DNA of 44,309 nucleotides from JANLTP01 sp031363055 (GTDB lineage Bacteria; Pseudomonadota; Gammaproteobacteria; Burkholderiales; Burkholderiaceae_E): assembly GCA_031363055.1 (NCBI GenBank), contig JANLTP010000149.1, positions 1 to 44,309 of the forward strand, written 5' to 3'. Position numbers and translations under genes: made by a program. Position 1 is the first letter of the stretch. Every line of letters begins with the position of its first letter. Below, one piece after another: positions 23,390 through 31,597 of this stretch. The notes beneath the pieces were generated by a model. It ran no database searches. It was not told where the DNA came from and worked only from the letters and a program-made list of their open reading frames with translations.

Positions 23390-23515
23390 TCTCGCGGGCC
23401 GGCTAAAGCGCGGGAGCTCGGCCAGATGGTGGCGACAAACCTGTCACACCACCGTCGACCAGACCGCGTCGAACATCAATGAGCCGTAGGTAAAAACATG
23501 TAATTGCTGTGACAA
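23390..23515 (-). pseudogene. Decayed 5' fragment of a second GGCT-like gene
   Basis: On the minus strand 23447-23500 encodes HVFTYGSLMFDAVWSTVV, identical to the intact GGCT gene at 22545-22598 in 17 of 18 residues. The DNA is 43 of 54 identical, with nine differences at synonymous third positions. The next codon is TGA (23444-23446) where the intact gene has TGC. Weak similarity continues (HH-A-L---F/Y-SR) to about 23399 and then ends. The possible start is a TTG near 23512. Most of the gene is missing; the rest of 23294-23611 shows no other gene. Confidence 0.75.
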
Positions 23516-23611
23516 AGTAGCGCTTTCGTTCGTAGCCAGCGATCTTGCAGTGTTTCAAACATTCGCGGGAATGCTAGCATCCGGTTAACGATTGCTACAC
23601 GGGAAATTGAC

Positions 23612-24436
23612 ATGCGACTTCTTCAGGTTTCAGCATTTTTTGCCGCGTCGGCAGTCATGACTCTTACCGGATGCAATACCCCGGTAACCATGGGTTCCCA
23701 GCAAGCCAAGACCACGGCAACCGGATCGGCCGGCGGCGCTACCGCTGTTAATGCCAACGCTGCCTTGGAGCGTTGCGAGCGCCCGGTCGGTACTGCCGCC
23801 TTTATCGAAGATACCGGCTCGCAGTGGTACGGCATTTTGACCTCGCAGTACAAACTACCCTCCACCACTATGGTCTTGCGGCAACTGGCGCAACAATCGA
23901 ATTGTTTCGTGGTGGTCGAGCGTGGTCGAGGCATGGCGGCGATCCAGGGAGAACGGGCTCTGGAGCGCTCCGGAGAAATGCGTCAGGACAGCAATTTCGG
24001 CAAAGGCCAATTGGTTGCCGCTGACTACGCCATCACGCCCTCGATCACGTTTAGTGCCAGCGATACCGGTGGCCTGCGCGGCGCGGTCGCGGGCCTGCCC
24101 GGCAGACTAGGCATTATCGGCGGCGTAGCCGGTGGCGTTCGCTCCAAGGAGGCCTCTACCGTACTGGCCTTGACCGACAATCGTTCAGGAATACAAGTTG
24201 CGATTGCCGAAGGTAGCGCATCGAAATGGGATTTCGACGTCAGCACCGCCGTTTTTGGCGGCCGCGGCATCGGTTCACTGGGTGGCTATCAGAATACGCC
24301 TGAGGGCAAGGTGCTGGTCGGTGCCTTCACCGACGCCTTCAATCAACTGGTCATAGCGGTCAAGAATTACACACCGCAACAGGCGCCCGCTGGCAGCAAG
24401 GGTCTGGGCACGGGCGGAACATTGAAGACCAACTAA
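23612..24436 (+). CDS. CsgG/HfaB-like lipoprotein
   Basis: The 274-residue protein has a signal peptide with lipobox LTGC (Cys21). The mature domain resembles the CsgG/HfaB family: AAFIEDTGSQWYGILTSQ, LRQLAQQSNCFVVVERGRGM, VAADYAITPSITFSASDTGG and AIAEGSASKWDFDVSTAV. CsgG forms an outer membrane pore for curli export, but many stand-alone relatives have unknown roles, and no curli genes are here. The C-terminus is Gly/Thr-rich. ATG 23612 is preceded by GGGAAATTGAC, a weak ribosome site. Confidence 0.83.
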   Translation: MRLLQVSAFFAASAVMTLTGCNTPVTMGSQQAKTTATGSAGGATAVNANAALERCERPVGTAAFIEDTGSQWYGILTSQYKLPSTTMVLRQLAQQSNCFVVVERGRGMAAIQGERALERSGEMRQDSNFGKGQLVAADYAITPSITFSASDTGGLRGAVAGLPGRLGIIGGVAGGVRSKEASTVLALTDNRSGIQVAIAEGSASKWDFDVSTAVFGGRGIGSLGGYQNTPEGKVLVGAFTDAFNQLVIAVKNYTPQQAPAGSKGLGTGGTLKTN

Positions 24437-24455
24437 GAAGTTACCTCAATTATTC

Positions 24456-25373
24456 TCAGGGCTTTGCCGCCGGCCGCCCAGCCGCCCTGGCGGCGCAGGC
24501 CGCAGGCTTTAATCCCATCTCGGTGCTCAAGCTCTGCAGCTCTTTGCTGACCTCGGTCGGAAGGCCCTGATCACCAGCCTGGTAGCGGAATCGCATGACC
24601 GTTCTCACGGCATTCGGATCGCGCGCATCGATTCTCAAACTGCGCACGCCGCGGCGCGTCAGACTGTCAATCATGGCCTTGGCGAGGGCTTCGGTACGCA
24701 CGGTGCCAAACGACATCCCGAAGCGGCGTGGGCCTTCCGTGATGACTGCGATTCCCTCGAAGCCCTGCCGTTTGAAATCGACAAACTTGCGCTGCGCCGC
24801 CGCGAGATCCTCGGACGGTACCGAATACACGAGAAAACTCGGCGGCTCGTCAAGCGGTTCCACTTCGGTCACAAAGTACGCCGAATGATCGGCAAAGAAT
24901 TTTCGTGCGCGCGCCAATGAGAGTTCATCGAGCGGAGCCAATTCGCTGCACGCCAATAAATTCGCGTCCAAGGTCAGCGGCAACGTCTGTGCATTGGGCG
25001 CGCCGGCTGGTCTGGATTCAGTACCAGTACCAGTACCCGTATTAGAACCCGGTGCAGACGCTGGTGCAGACGCTGGCGCCGGCGTTGCATTCGCCGCCGC
25101 GGAGTTCGGACTGGAACTGGCATTCGCTGAATCGGCGGCTGCTGGCGCGCCGGTGCCGGCAACAGGCACGGCACCTGGCGTCGATACGGCAGGTTTGCCG
25201 GCCGAGGTCGGCTGCGCCCGACTGGCCGACGCTACCCGCAGTCGTTCGGCGTCGACCTGTTGATTCAACCGGTCCGGATCGCGGGCGCCCGTCAAGTAAG
25301 AATCGAAGGCGCCGCGCAGCCACATGAAGACCAGAAAATTGGCGGCTAGGAGCGTCAGGAGAATTCTTGGCAT
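24456..25373 (-). CDS. SPOR-domain-like membrane protein
   Basis: The 305-residue protein has a single N-terminal transmembrane helix (ILLTLLAANFLVFMWL, about 4-19), a long Ala/Pro/Ser/Thr/Gly linker (about 50-130, with short TGTGTGTE and APASAPASAP repeats), and a C-terminal domain with two Cys and an alpha-beta pattern (FLVYSVPSEDLAAAQRKFVD; RFGMSFGTVRTEALAKAM) of the SPOR type that binds denuded peptidoglycan. In Betaproteobacteria such a gene usually follows birA and coaX; here it follows birA directly, 39 nt away. Assignment to SPOR rests on this context as well as pattern. Confidence 0.75.
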   Translation of the reverse strand: MPRILLTLLAANFLVFMWLRGAFDSYLTGARDPDRLNQQVDAERLRVASASRAQPTSAGKPAVSTPGAVPVAGTGAPAAADSANASSSPNSAAANATPAPASAPASAPGSNTGTGTGTESRPAGAPNAQTLPLTLDANLLACSELAPLDELSLARARKFFADHSAYFVTEVEPLDEPPSFLVYSVPSEDLAAAQRKFVDFKRQGFEGIAVITEGPRRFGMSFGTVRTEALAKAMIDSLTRRGVRSLRIDARDPNAVRTVMRFRYQAGDQGLPTEVSKELQSLSTEMGLKPAACAARAAGRPAAKP

Positions 25374-25412
25374 CGTATTTACATTGACTGAGGCGCACTA
25401 CAGCGCCTTGAC

Positions 25413-26273
25413 TCAGGTCGTACTGCGCACGGAAACATCTCCGAAACTGACCTCCTGTTGACCTGCAGATGTCCGAACCAGCAGGGTTCCAGTCGGCGAC
25501 AAACCTAGGGCAACACCCTCAAAAAGAACGCGCTCCGCATCCAGAACTCTGACCGGCTGACCGGCCAGGGCATCCCAGTTTTGCCAGCGCGGCAAGACCG
25601 ACTCCAGGCCATGAATCTGAAATTGCAGCCAGGCGTCATTCAGCGCGAGCGCGAGTTGCGCGGCGATTGTCGCACGCAGCGGATAGGTCGCTGTATCAAA
25701 CAATCCACAAGCCGGTTGGCCAATCGACTGGCGCCAGGACTCGTCGAGGTACAGATTCAGACCGACGCCGATCACCACTTGCTCAAGCTGCCAGGGATGA
25801 ACGGGCTGAAAACCAGGACGGTTGTTGATTGACATGATCCGATGCCGCGTTTCAATCAAGATGCCACCGAACTTGCGGCCACTGCGCAGCAGATCGTTGG
25901 GCCACTTCAGTTGCAACTCAGGCGCGTACTGAGCAAGCGTTTCGGCTAGCGCGACACCGACCGCGATCGGCAATCCGTACAAGGGTATCGGCGGTAACCC
26001 GTCGACCGCCGCGATACGCGCTTGACGCAGAAACTGCATCGAAAACATCAAGCTATGCTGTGCCTGACCGACCCAGGAGCGACCCCGGCGACCGCGTCCG
26101 GCCGGTTGCTCATGAGTCCAGACGAGCTTGGGTCGGGCGAGGCCAACCAGTTTTTGATCGAGCAAATACTGATTGGTCGAGCCGACGCTGCCGAGCACCT
26201 CGGTATCGGCAAAGTGGCCGCATGAACGCGCCAGAAGGGCGGCATCGGCCGAGGCGGATAAACTAGTCGTCAT
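25413..26273 (-). CDS. birA: Biotin--[acetyl-CoA-carboxylase] ligase BirA
   Basis: Enzyme that activates biotin as biotinyl-AMP and attaches it to carboxyl carrier protein. The 286 residues include the substrate loop THEQPAGRGRRGRSWVGQ (about 53-70), the central LQLKWPNDLLRSGRKFGGIL with the catalytic Lys, and VVIGVGLNLYL, followed by a short C-terminal SH3-like part. There is no N-terminal helix-turn-helix, so it is a class I ligase and not a repressor. ATG 26273. Usual neighbour coaX (type III pantothenate kinase) is absent between it and the SPOR gene. Confidence 0.94.
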   Translation of the reverse strand: MTTSLSASADAALLARSCGHFADTEVLGSVGSTNQYLLDQKLVGLARPKLVWTHEQPAGRGRRGRSWVGQAQHSLMFSMQFLRQARIAAVDGLPPIPLYGLPIAVGVALAETLAQYAPELQLKWPNDLLRSGRKFGGILIETRHRIMSINNRPGFQPVHPWQLEQVVIGVGLNLYLDESWRQSIGQPACGLFDTATYPLRATIAAQLALALNDAWLQFQIHGLESVLPRWQNWDALAGQPVRVLDAERVLFEGVALGLSPTGTLLVRTSAGQQEVSFGDVSVRSTT

Positions 26274-26347
26274 GCGTGCAGTGTACGATTCTTGCGGTGG
26301 CGTCAGGATGAACGAGCTGTTTCGCCGGGCTCGGACTCATCGTACAC

Positions 26348-27640
26348 TTGCGTCACGTTCTTGCACCAGGCGCTTGCATCAAGCTTTTGCAGTCGAAAGG
26401 AACACTGATTAAGTCGTCTCGGGCCATTCACTTTGCAAGCGAGCGCCGATTGCACCTGATCGACATCGGGCTCGCAATTGTCGTGGCTGGACTTGTCTAT
26501 GCGACACTGCTTCCCTGGGTCGGCTGGCGTATTCCGGCACACTCGATTTTCCGGTTCCTGGGCCTGGCCTGGCCGCGATTCTGGACTTGGTTCGACGTCG
26601 TTTCGAACCTGCTGGCCTACATTCCGTTGGGTATTTTAGTGGCCCTTCGATTTCGCCAAAACTGGCGCGGCGGACGGATCGTCGTCGCAGCGTTATTGGT
26701 CGGCGCCCTGCTGTCGCTGACTCTGGAGACGCTGCAAAATTTCTTGCCAACGCGGGTGCCATCCCGGCTCGATTTGCTGATCAACACCCTGGGTGCGTTG
26801 CTCGGCGCCAGTGTCGCGCTGTTGTTCGCACCGCGACCGCATGACGAACGCGAACTGATCTGGCATCGGCCGGGGTTTTTCAGTCATGAATCCCTGCCTT
26901 TTTTGCTTATCGTCGCCCTTTGGCTGGTCGCCCAATTCACGCCGCAACGCATGCTTTATGAGACCGGCACTCTGGTCTCACCGTTTATCCAGACGCTGAG
27001 CACGCATATCGACCGCTCGATCGACGCCAGCCGGCCTTCGGTTGAATTCGCGGTCGCGCTCGCCCCGTGGCTGGAGCGCCTGCAAGTCGATATGGCCTAT
27101 TCGATTCTGATCGAAGCAGCATCGGTATCTATCTGGGTGGCGTGTATCGGTTTGTTATTGATCGATTCGCTGGCCACTTACCGCAGCCGCGCGATTGCCA
27201 TTGGCGCGATCTTGTTCGGCGCCTTTTTGCTGCGGGGCGTCGCTCTGGCGGTCGTCACCGGTAATCTGGAGTTTGGGCTTTGGCTGTCTGCGGGCGCGCA
27301 GGCGGGTTTGCTGCTCGGCCCCATTCTCTTGCTGCTGCTGTCCGGCATCAGACGTCGCGATCGGCTTTGGTGGCTATTGGGTTTGTTGGGCGCAGGCCTG
27401 ATCCTCTCGAACATCATGCCGGATAACATTTACCGTCAACAGATGCTTCGCCATGCGGCTGAGCCCGGTGCCTGGCGACCCTTGCTGGCCAGCATCCGAG
27501 CGCTGGCGATGTTTTGGCCGATTGCCGCCTTGATCGTCGTTGCCCGGCAGCTTTATTTGCATTACCAGCGCTGGGAAGATATTCCGTTCATGAACGAGTC
27601 AGTAACGAGTCGCCATCGACGTTTGCCTGAATCGGCCTGA
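26348..27640 (+). CDS. VanZ-like multi-pass membrane protein
   Basis: The 430-residue protein has about ten hydrophobic segments. The N-terminal third matches the VanZ-like family: YATLLPWVGWR, FDVVSNLLAYIPLGILVALR, LLSLTLETLQNFLPTRVPSR and DLLINTLGALLGA. VanZ of Enterococcus gives teicoplanin resistance, but bacterial VanZ-like proteins in general have no settled role. The second half has five or more further helices with no family I recognise. The start is uncertain: the frame opens at TTG 26348 and there is no ATG before the first helix. It is divergent from birA. Confidence 0.83.
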   Translation: MRHVLAPGACIKLLQSKGTLIKSSRAIHFASERRLHLIDIGLAIVVAGLVYATLLPWVGWRIPAHSIFRFLGLAWPRFWTWFDVVSNLLAYIPLGILVALRFRQNWRGGRIVVAALLVGALLSLTLETLQNFLPTRVPSRLDLLINTLGALLGASVALLFAPRPHDERELIWHRPGFFSHESLPFLLIVALWLVAQFTPQRMLYETGTLVSPFIQTLSTHIDRSIDASRPSVEFAVALAPWLERLQVDMAYSILIEAASVSIWVACIGLLLIDSLATYRSRAIAIGAILFGAFLLRGVALAVVTGNLEFGLWLSAGAQAGLLLGPILLLLLSGIRRRDRLWWLLGLLGAGLILSNIMPDNIYRQQMLRHAAEPGAWRPLLASIRALAMFWPIAALIVVARQLYLHYQRWEDIPFMNESVTSRHRRLPESA

Positions 27641-27641
27641 T

Positions 27642-28292
27642 ATGCTTAATGCGGCCAGCCAGAAGCTTCTGATCCCGGGTCCGGTGGGCGCCATCGACGT
27701 CAGCCTCGATATGCCGACCCAGGCGATTCGGGGCGCGGCAATCGTTGCGCATCCGCATCCGCTCTATGGCGGCGCCCGCGACAACAAGGTGGTTCAGACG
27801 CTGGCCCGTACGCTGGTTTCACTGGGATACGTCTGTTGGTGCCCCAATTTTCGAGGCGTAGGTGCCAGCGAAGGCGCTTATGACGAAGGTTCTGGCGAGA
27901 GTGAAGATTTGCTAACTTTGTCGAAGCATGCACTCACTCATTCGTCAGTCGCCGCCCTGGCCGAACCGAAGCGGCTGGTTCTGGCCGGGTTTTCGTTCGG
28001 CAGCTTTGTCCAAACGCGGGTTCATGATCGGCTGCTGGCGATCAACGTTCCGGTCGAAAAGCTGATCCTGGTGGGCGCACCGGTCGCCCGGTTTGCCATG
28101 GTCCGAGCGCCGGCCACAACGCTCGTCATCCACGGCGAGATTGACGACGTTGCGCCGTTGGCCGATGTCTTTCGCTGGGCCCAGACCCATGAACTGGCGG
28201 TGACCGTGATCCCGGGCGCCGACCATTTTTTCCATCGCAAACTGAGCCTCATCAAGCAGATCGTTACCCAGGCCTGGCCGGTTACGAACTAG
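27642..28292 (+). CDS. Alpha/beta hydrolase (dienelactone-hydrolase-like)
   Basis: The 216-residue hydrolase starts with the conserved VAHPHPLYGGARDNKVVQTL segment and has the nucleophile elbow GFSFGSF (Ser in the middle), an acid in HGEIDDVAPL and His in GADHFFH near the C-terminus. This compact type is common in Betaproteobacteria and its substrate is not known. It starts 1 nt after the VanZ-like stop, so the two are co-transcribed. The stop lies in the first unit of a 20-nt tandem repeat. Confidence 0.87.
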   Translation: MLNAASQKLLIPGPVGAIDVSLDMPTQAIRGAAIVAHPHPLYGGARDNKVVQTLARTLVSLGYVCWCPNFRGVGASEGAYDEGSGESEDLLTLSKHALTHSSVAALAEPKRLVLAGFSFGSFVQTRVHDRLLAINVPVEKLILVGAPVARFAMVRAPATTLVIHGEIDDVAPLADVFRWAQTHELAVTVIPGADHFFHRKLSLIKQIVTQAWPVTN

Positions 28293-28335
28293 CATGGCCG
28301 ATTGCGGATTAGCTTGGCCGGTTGCAGATTAGTTT
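28276..28335. repeat. Three 20-nt tandem units spanning the hydrolase stop codon
   Basis: Units at 28276, 28296 and 28316, each beginning GGCCG and containing TTAG/CTAG near the end, have exact 20-nt periodicity. The first unit encodes the last residues and the TAG stop of the hydrolase, so the gap to the next gene is made of degenerate copies of the gene end. Confidence 0.8.
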
Positions 28336-28376
28336 GTTGTTAACATGGTTGTTCGCGTTCAGCCCGGTATTCCAGC

Positions 28377-28913
28377 ATGGCATCTCCTTTAGACGATCAG
28401 GATTCCATCCCTCTTCAGCGCAACTTTGATTCGCGCCTGGTTTACATGAAAACCGCTCTGGGCTCGACCGAGATGCTCGAGCGCAAACTGTCCCTCTCGA
28501 TCGGCGCCCGTCGCATGTTGATCATCATCGATGGTCAGCGTCGACTCGGCGATTTGCCAACCTTTGCACGCCCGGGCGAACTGGGCGCGATTCTCGAAGA
28601 ACTCGAATCACATCACCTGATTGCGCTGGCCGGCATTGCCGATGCCATGCCAGAGGCCGAACGAAAAGTGCGGCAACGCATCGAGGACACCGTTTTAGGT
28701 GAACTCAAGTCACGACTGGCTGGCGTTTTTGTCGCCGAGCTTGGCGAGTCCGACGGCGAGGTACTGGAGGCTCGCATGGCCGATTCCGTCAACATTGAGA
28801 TCGCCAAACGGGTCTTGCGCGACGCCATTGATGTCATTGGAACGCGCATCGATGCGGACGCCGCCAAAAGGATCATCCTGGCGGCTAAACCGATTCTCAA
28901 CAACCTGGTTTGA
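28377..28913 (+). CDS. Conserved-looking protein of unknown function
   Basis: I do not recognise this 178-residue protein. It is mainly helical, rich in Arg, Glu and Ala, has no signal peptide or membrane segment, and no cysteine. The middle contains RRMLIIIDGQRRLGDLPTFA and a winged-helix-like ELGAILEELESHHLIALAG; the C-terminal half has repeated basic-acidic helices. The composition and codon use look native and there is room for its own promoter upstream. A regulatory or scaffolding role is possible, but nothing in the neighbourhood decides it. Confidence 0.75.
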   Translation: MASPLDDQDSIPLQRNFDSRLVYMKTALGSTEMLERKLSLSIGARRMLIIIDGQRRLGDLPTFARPGELGAILEELESHHLIALAGIADAMPEAERKVRQRIEDTVLGELKSRLAGVFVAELGESDGEVLEARMADSVNIEIAKRVLRDAIDVIGTRIDADAAKRIILAAKPILNNLV

Positions 28914-28957
28914 CGCGGGTGTCCTGACCATTGTTAACCCCGACCGGCTCATAGCCT

Positions 28958-28963
28958 TATAAT
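28958..28963 (+). promoter_or_regulatory. Consensus -10 box upstream of the carboxypeptidase gene
   Basis: TATAAT at 28958-28963 lies 49 nt before the start at 29012. The best -35-like sequence, TTAACC near 28933-28938, is 19 nt away, so the promoter call is tentative. Confidence 0.4.
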
Positions 28964-29011
28964 TTCGCATTCACTTTCCCATTTAACGCAAAGATTTGCT
29001 GAGGGTTGTTA

Positions 29012-30370
29012 ATGCGTATTCTCAAGATATCGTACGGTATGGGGCGCGCTGCGTTCGGTACGTTTTCCCTGACGTCCGGCGCGCTATCCTTGGCGTCCGC
29101 TGCACTATCCCTGGTGTCCGGTACGCTGTCCCTGGCGCTCGTGACCGGAGTTGGCCTTGCCCTGGCACCGATCGACAGTCAGGCGCAGAACAACAAGGCC
29201 AAGCCGAAAGCCGCCGCGCCGATAACCGCCAGCGCGGCGGCCAGCAGTTCGAGCCCGGCCACCAGCTCTCAAATCAATTTGCCCGGTGCCCCGTCGATAT
29301 CGCTGGCCGCGCGCTCCTGGTTGCTGGTCGACGTCACCTCCGGACAAACGCTGGCCGCCTATGAACCCGATCTGAAAGTCGAGCCGGCATCGTTGACTAA
29401 ACTGATGACCGCTTACCTGACGTTTGCTGCAATCAAGGAGAAAAAGCTGACGCTCGATGCACGGCCGGCGGTCACGCCGATGGCCTACAAGGCGGAGGGC
29501 TCGCGCATGTTTGTTGACCCGGCCAAGCCGGCAACCGTCGAAGAACTGCTGCAAGGCATGATCATCCAGTCCGGTAACGACGCGTCGATCATTCTGGCCG
29601 AGGCAGTCGCCGGTAGCGAAGGCTCGTTCGCCGAGCTCATGAATAAGGAAGCGGCCCGACTGGGCATGAAAAACACCCAATACCGCAACTCGACCGGTTT
29701 GCCGAATGCCCAGCATTACGGCACCGCCAACGATCTGGCGATTCTCGCGCGCCGGCTGATCACCGATCATCCGACCTTCTACGCGTTGTATTCGAACAAG
29801 GAATACACCTATAACAATATCAAGCAGCCGAACCGTAACAGGCTGCTGTTCATAGATCCCAGCGTTGATGGCCTGAAAACCGGCCACACCGATGCGGCCG
29901 GTTACTGCCTGATCGCCTCAAGCAAGCGCGAGCAGCCGAATGGTGGTCAGTCACGACGACTGCTGACGGTGGTACTCGGCGCGGCCTCCGAATCTTCGCG
30001 GGCCATCGAATCGCAGAAGCTGCTGAACTACGGCTTCCAGAATTTCGACGCGGTGAAGCTGTACGGCAAGGGCCAGGCAGTCGGAACCTACGAAGTTTGG
30101 AAAGGTAAAGCCGCCGAGCTGAAGGCCGGATTTGACCAGGACGTCATGATCACGGTGGCCAAGGGTCAGAGCGACAAAGTCAAGGCCGATATCGAGCGGC
30201 TACAGCCCTTGATTGCGCCGATTGCGGCCGGCCAGAAAATTGGCACCTTGCGGGTCAAGCTGGATGACAAGGTTTTGCTCGAGCGTCCGTTGCTCGCGCA
30301 GAATGCAATCGAGGAAGCAGGAATTTTCGGACGCCTTTATGATTCGGTCAGATTGATGTTGAAGCGTTGA
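29012..30370 (+). CDS. D-alanyl-D-alanine carboxypeptidase (penicillin-binding protein 5/6 type)
   Basis: Periplasmic enzyme that trims the terminal D-Ala from peptidoglycan pentapeptides. Of its 452 residues, the serine-peptidase motifs are SLTK (in EPASLTKLMTAYL), SGND (SxN) and KTGHT; a C-terminal PBP5 domain follows (VMITVAKGQSDKVKADIERL). The final KR tail and preceding helix resemble the membrane anchor of DacA/DacC. ATG 29012 has GAGGG 8 nt upstream. The signal peptide region holds four tandem 7-residue repeats (17-44). It heads the run with the aminotransferase, DUF493, lipB and lipA genes. Confidence 0.93.
   Translation: MRILKISYGMGRAAFGTFSLTSGALSLASAALSLVSGTLSLALVTGVGLALAPIDSQAQNNKAKPKAAAPITASAAASSSSPATSSQINLPGAPSISLAARSWLLVDVTSGQTLAAYEPDLKVEPASLTKLMTAYLTFAAIKEKKLTLDARPAVTPMAYKAEGSRMFVDPAKPATVEELLQGMIIQSGNDASIILAEAVAGSEGSFAELMNKEAARLGMKNTQYRNSTGLPNAQHYGTANDLAILARRLITDHPTFYALYSNKEYTYNNIKQPNRNRLLFIDPSVDGLKTGHTDAAGYCLIASSKREQPNGGQSRRLLTVVLGAASESSRAIESQKLLNYGFQNFDAVKLYGKGQAVGTYEVWKGKAAELKAGFDQDVMITVAKGQSDKVKADIERLQPLIAPIAAGQKIGTLRVKLDDKVLLERPLLAQNAIEEAGIFGRLYDSVRLMLKR
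29060..29143. repeat. Four in-frame 21-nt tandem repeats in the signal peptide
   Basis: Units at 29060, 29081, 29102 and 29123 encode TFSLTSG, ALSLASA, ALSLVSG and TLSLALV. They form the hydrophobic core of the carboxypeptidase's export signal, with residues 17-44 built from a repeated heptad. Confidence 0.85.
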
Positions 30371-30397
30371 GTCAATGATGTTGAAGCGTTGAGTCAA
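30354..30397. repeat. 22-nt perfect tandem duplication of the carboxypeptidase gene end
   Basis: TGATGTTGAAGCGTTGAGTC plus AA is repeated exactly at 30354 and 30376. The first copy contains the TGA stop (30368-30370) of the carboxypeptidase gene; the second copy forms the intergenic spacer. Confidence 0.92.
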
Positions 30398-30425
30398 AGC
30401 GGCGCGCAGTTGAATGGGAGTTGCA

Positions 30426-31274
30426 ATGAGTGTGAGTCAGACTGTTTACCTGAATGGCGAGTTTCTGCCCATTGATGAAGCCAAGGTGTCGGTGCTCGAT
30501 CGCGGCTTTATTTTTGGCGATGGCATTTACGAGGTGGTGCCCGTTTATGCGGGCAAGCTGTTCCGATGGCCCGAACATCTGGCGCGCCTGAAGCGCAGTC
30601 TGGCCAAGATTCGCATCCAGAATCCGAAGGACGATGCCGGCTGGACCGAGCTTGTCAACGACCTTATCAAGCGCCACGCCTGGCGCGATCAATTCGTCTA
30701 TTTGCAGATCACCCGCGGCGTCGCCAAGCGTGATCATGCGTTTCCGCGTGACGTCTCGCCAACTGTGTTTGGCATGAGCAGTGAGTTCATGCCGGTGCCC
30801 GCCATTCAACGCACTCAAGGCGTGGCGGCGATTTCGATTCCGGATGAGCGCTGGCTGCATTGCGATATCAAGTCAACGTCGCTGCTCGGCAACGTCCTGG
30901 CGCGACAGGCCGCCGTCGACGCCAACGCGATTGAATGTGTGATGTTTCGCGATGGCATGTTGACCGAAGGATCGGCCAGTAACTGGTGGGTGATTCGACA
31001 CGGTACCGTGCTCGGGCCACCGCGCGATAACCTGATTCTCGAGGGCATTCGAGTCAGCTTGATGTCACAGTTGTGCGCCTCGGCCGCTATACCGCTGGAC
31101 ATACGCCGCATCACCCGCGAAGAAGTGTTTTTGGCGGATGAATTGATGATCAGCTCGGCGACCAAGGAATTGCTGCCGGTCACCTTGCTCGACGGCAAGC
31201 CGGTGGGTACCGGCTTGCCAGGGCCGATTTATCAGCGATTGTACGAAGCGTATCAACACGCCAAGAGTGCGTAA
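30426..31274 (+). CDS. Class IV (D-amino acid / branched-chain type) aminotransferase
   Basis: PLP-dependent enzyme of 282 residues. The fold-type IV signatures are YLNGEFLPIDEAKVSVLDRG, GDGIYEVVPVY, IKSTSLLGNVLARQ with the Schiff-base Lys, ECVMFRDGMLTEGSASN and the phosphate-cup TKELLPVTLLDG. It sits between a D,D-carboxypeptidase and lipB, the usual Betaproteobacterial place for a D-amino acid aminotransferase (Dat), so D-alanine/D-glutamate supply is the likely role. ATG 30426 follows GGGAG at optimal spacing. Confidence 0.9.
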   Translation: MSVSQTVYLNGEFLPIDEAKVSVLDRGFIFGDGIYEVVPVYAGKLFRWPEHLARLKRSLAKIRIQNPKDDAGWTELVNDLIKRHAWRDQFVYLQITRGVAKRDHAFPRDVSPTVFGMSSEFMPVPAIQRTQGVAAISIPDERWLHCDIKSTSLLGNVLARQAAVDANAIECVMFRDGMLTEGSASNWWVIRHGTVLGPPRDNLILEGIRVSLMSQLCASAAIPLDIRRITREEVFLADELMISSATKELLPVTLLDGKPVGTGLPGPIYQRLYEAYQHAKSA

Positions 31275-31288
31275 TTGGAGTTGTTGCC

Positions 31289-31597
31289 TTGAGTACCGAG
31301 CCCGCACCCGATGAGCCCATGTCGGCGGTGTTCGATCGCATTGCGAAGTTGCTCGATTTTCCGGTTGCCTTTCCGATGAAAGTCATCGGCCAAAGAGTCG
31401 ACGATTTCGCACAACAAATCGCGGCGCTCGTGTGTTTGCATGTCCCGAGCTTCGATCCGGCATCGATCGAGTGGCGGGTATCGTCGAAGGGCTCATATCT
31501 GAGCCTGACTGTCACTCCGCTAGTCGAGAATCGCCAGCAACTCGAGGCGGTCTATCGGGCGCTGAGTGAACATCCGATGGTGCGAATCGTGCTCTGA
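31289..31597 (+). CDS. DUF493 (YbeD-like) protein
   Basis: A 102-residue small alpha-beta protein matching DUF493: LLDFPVAFPMKVIGQ near the N-terminus, VSSKGSYLSLTVTPLVENR in the middle and LEAVYRALSEHPMVRIVL at the end. In many Proteobacteria this gene precedes lipB, as here. Its biochemical role is not established. TTG 31289 is preceded by GGAG; its TGA overlaps the lipB ATG (TGATG). Confidence 0.92.
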   Translation: MSTEPAPDEPMSAVFDRIAKLLDFPVAFPMKVIGQRVDDFAQQIAALVCLHVPSFDPASIEWRVSSKGSYLSLTVTPLVENRQQLEAVYRALSEHPMVRIVL

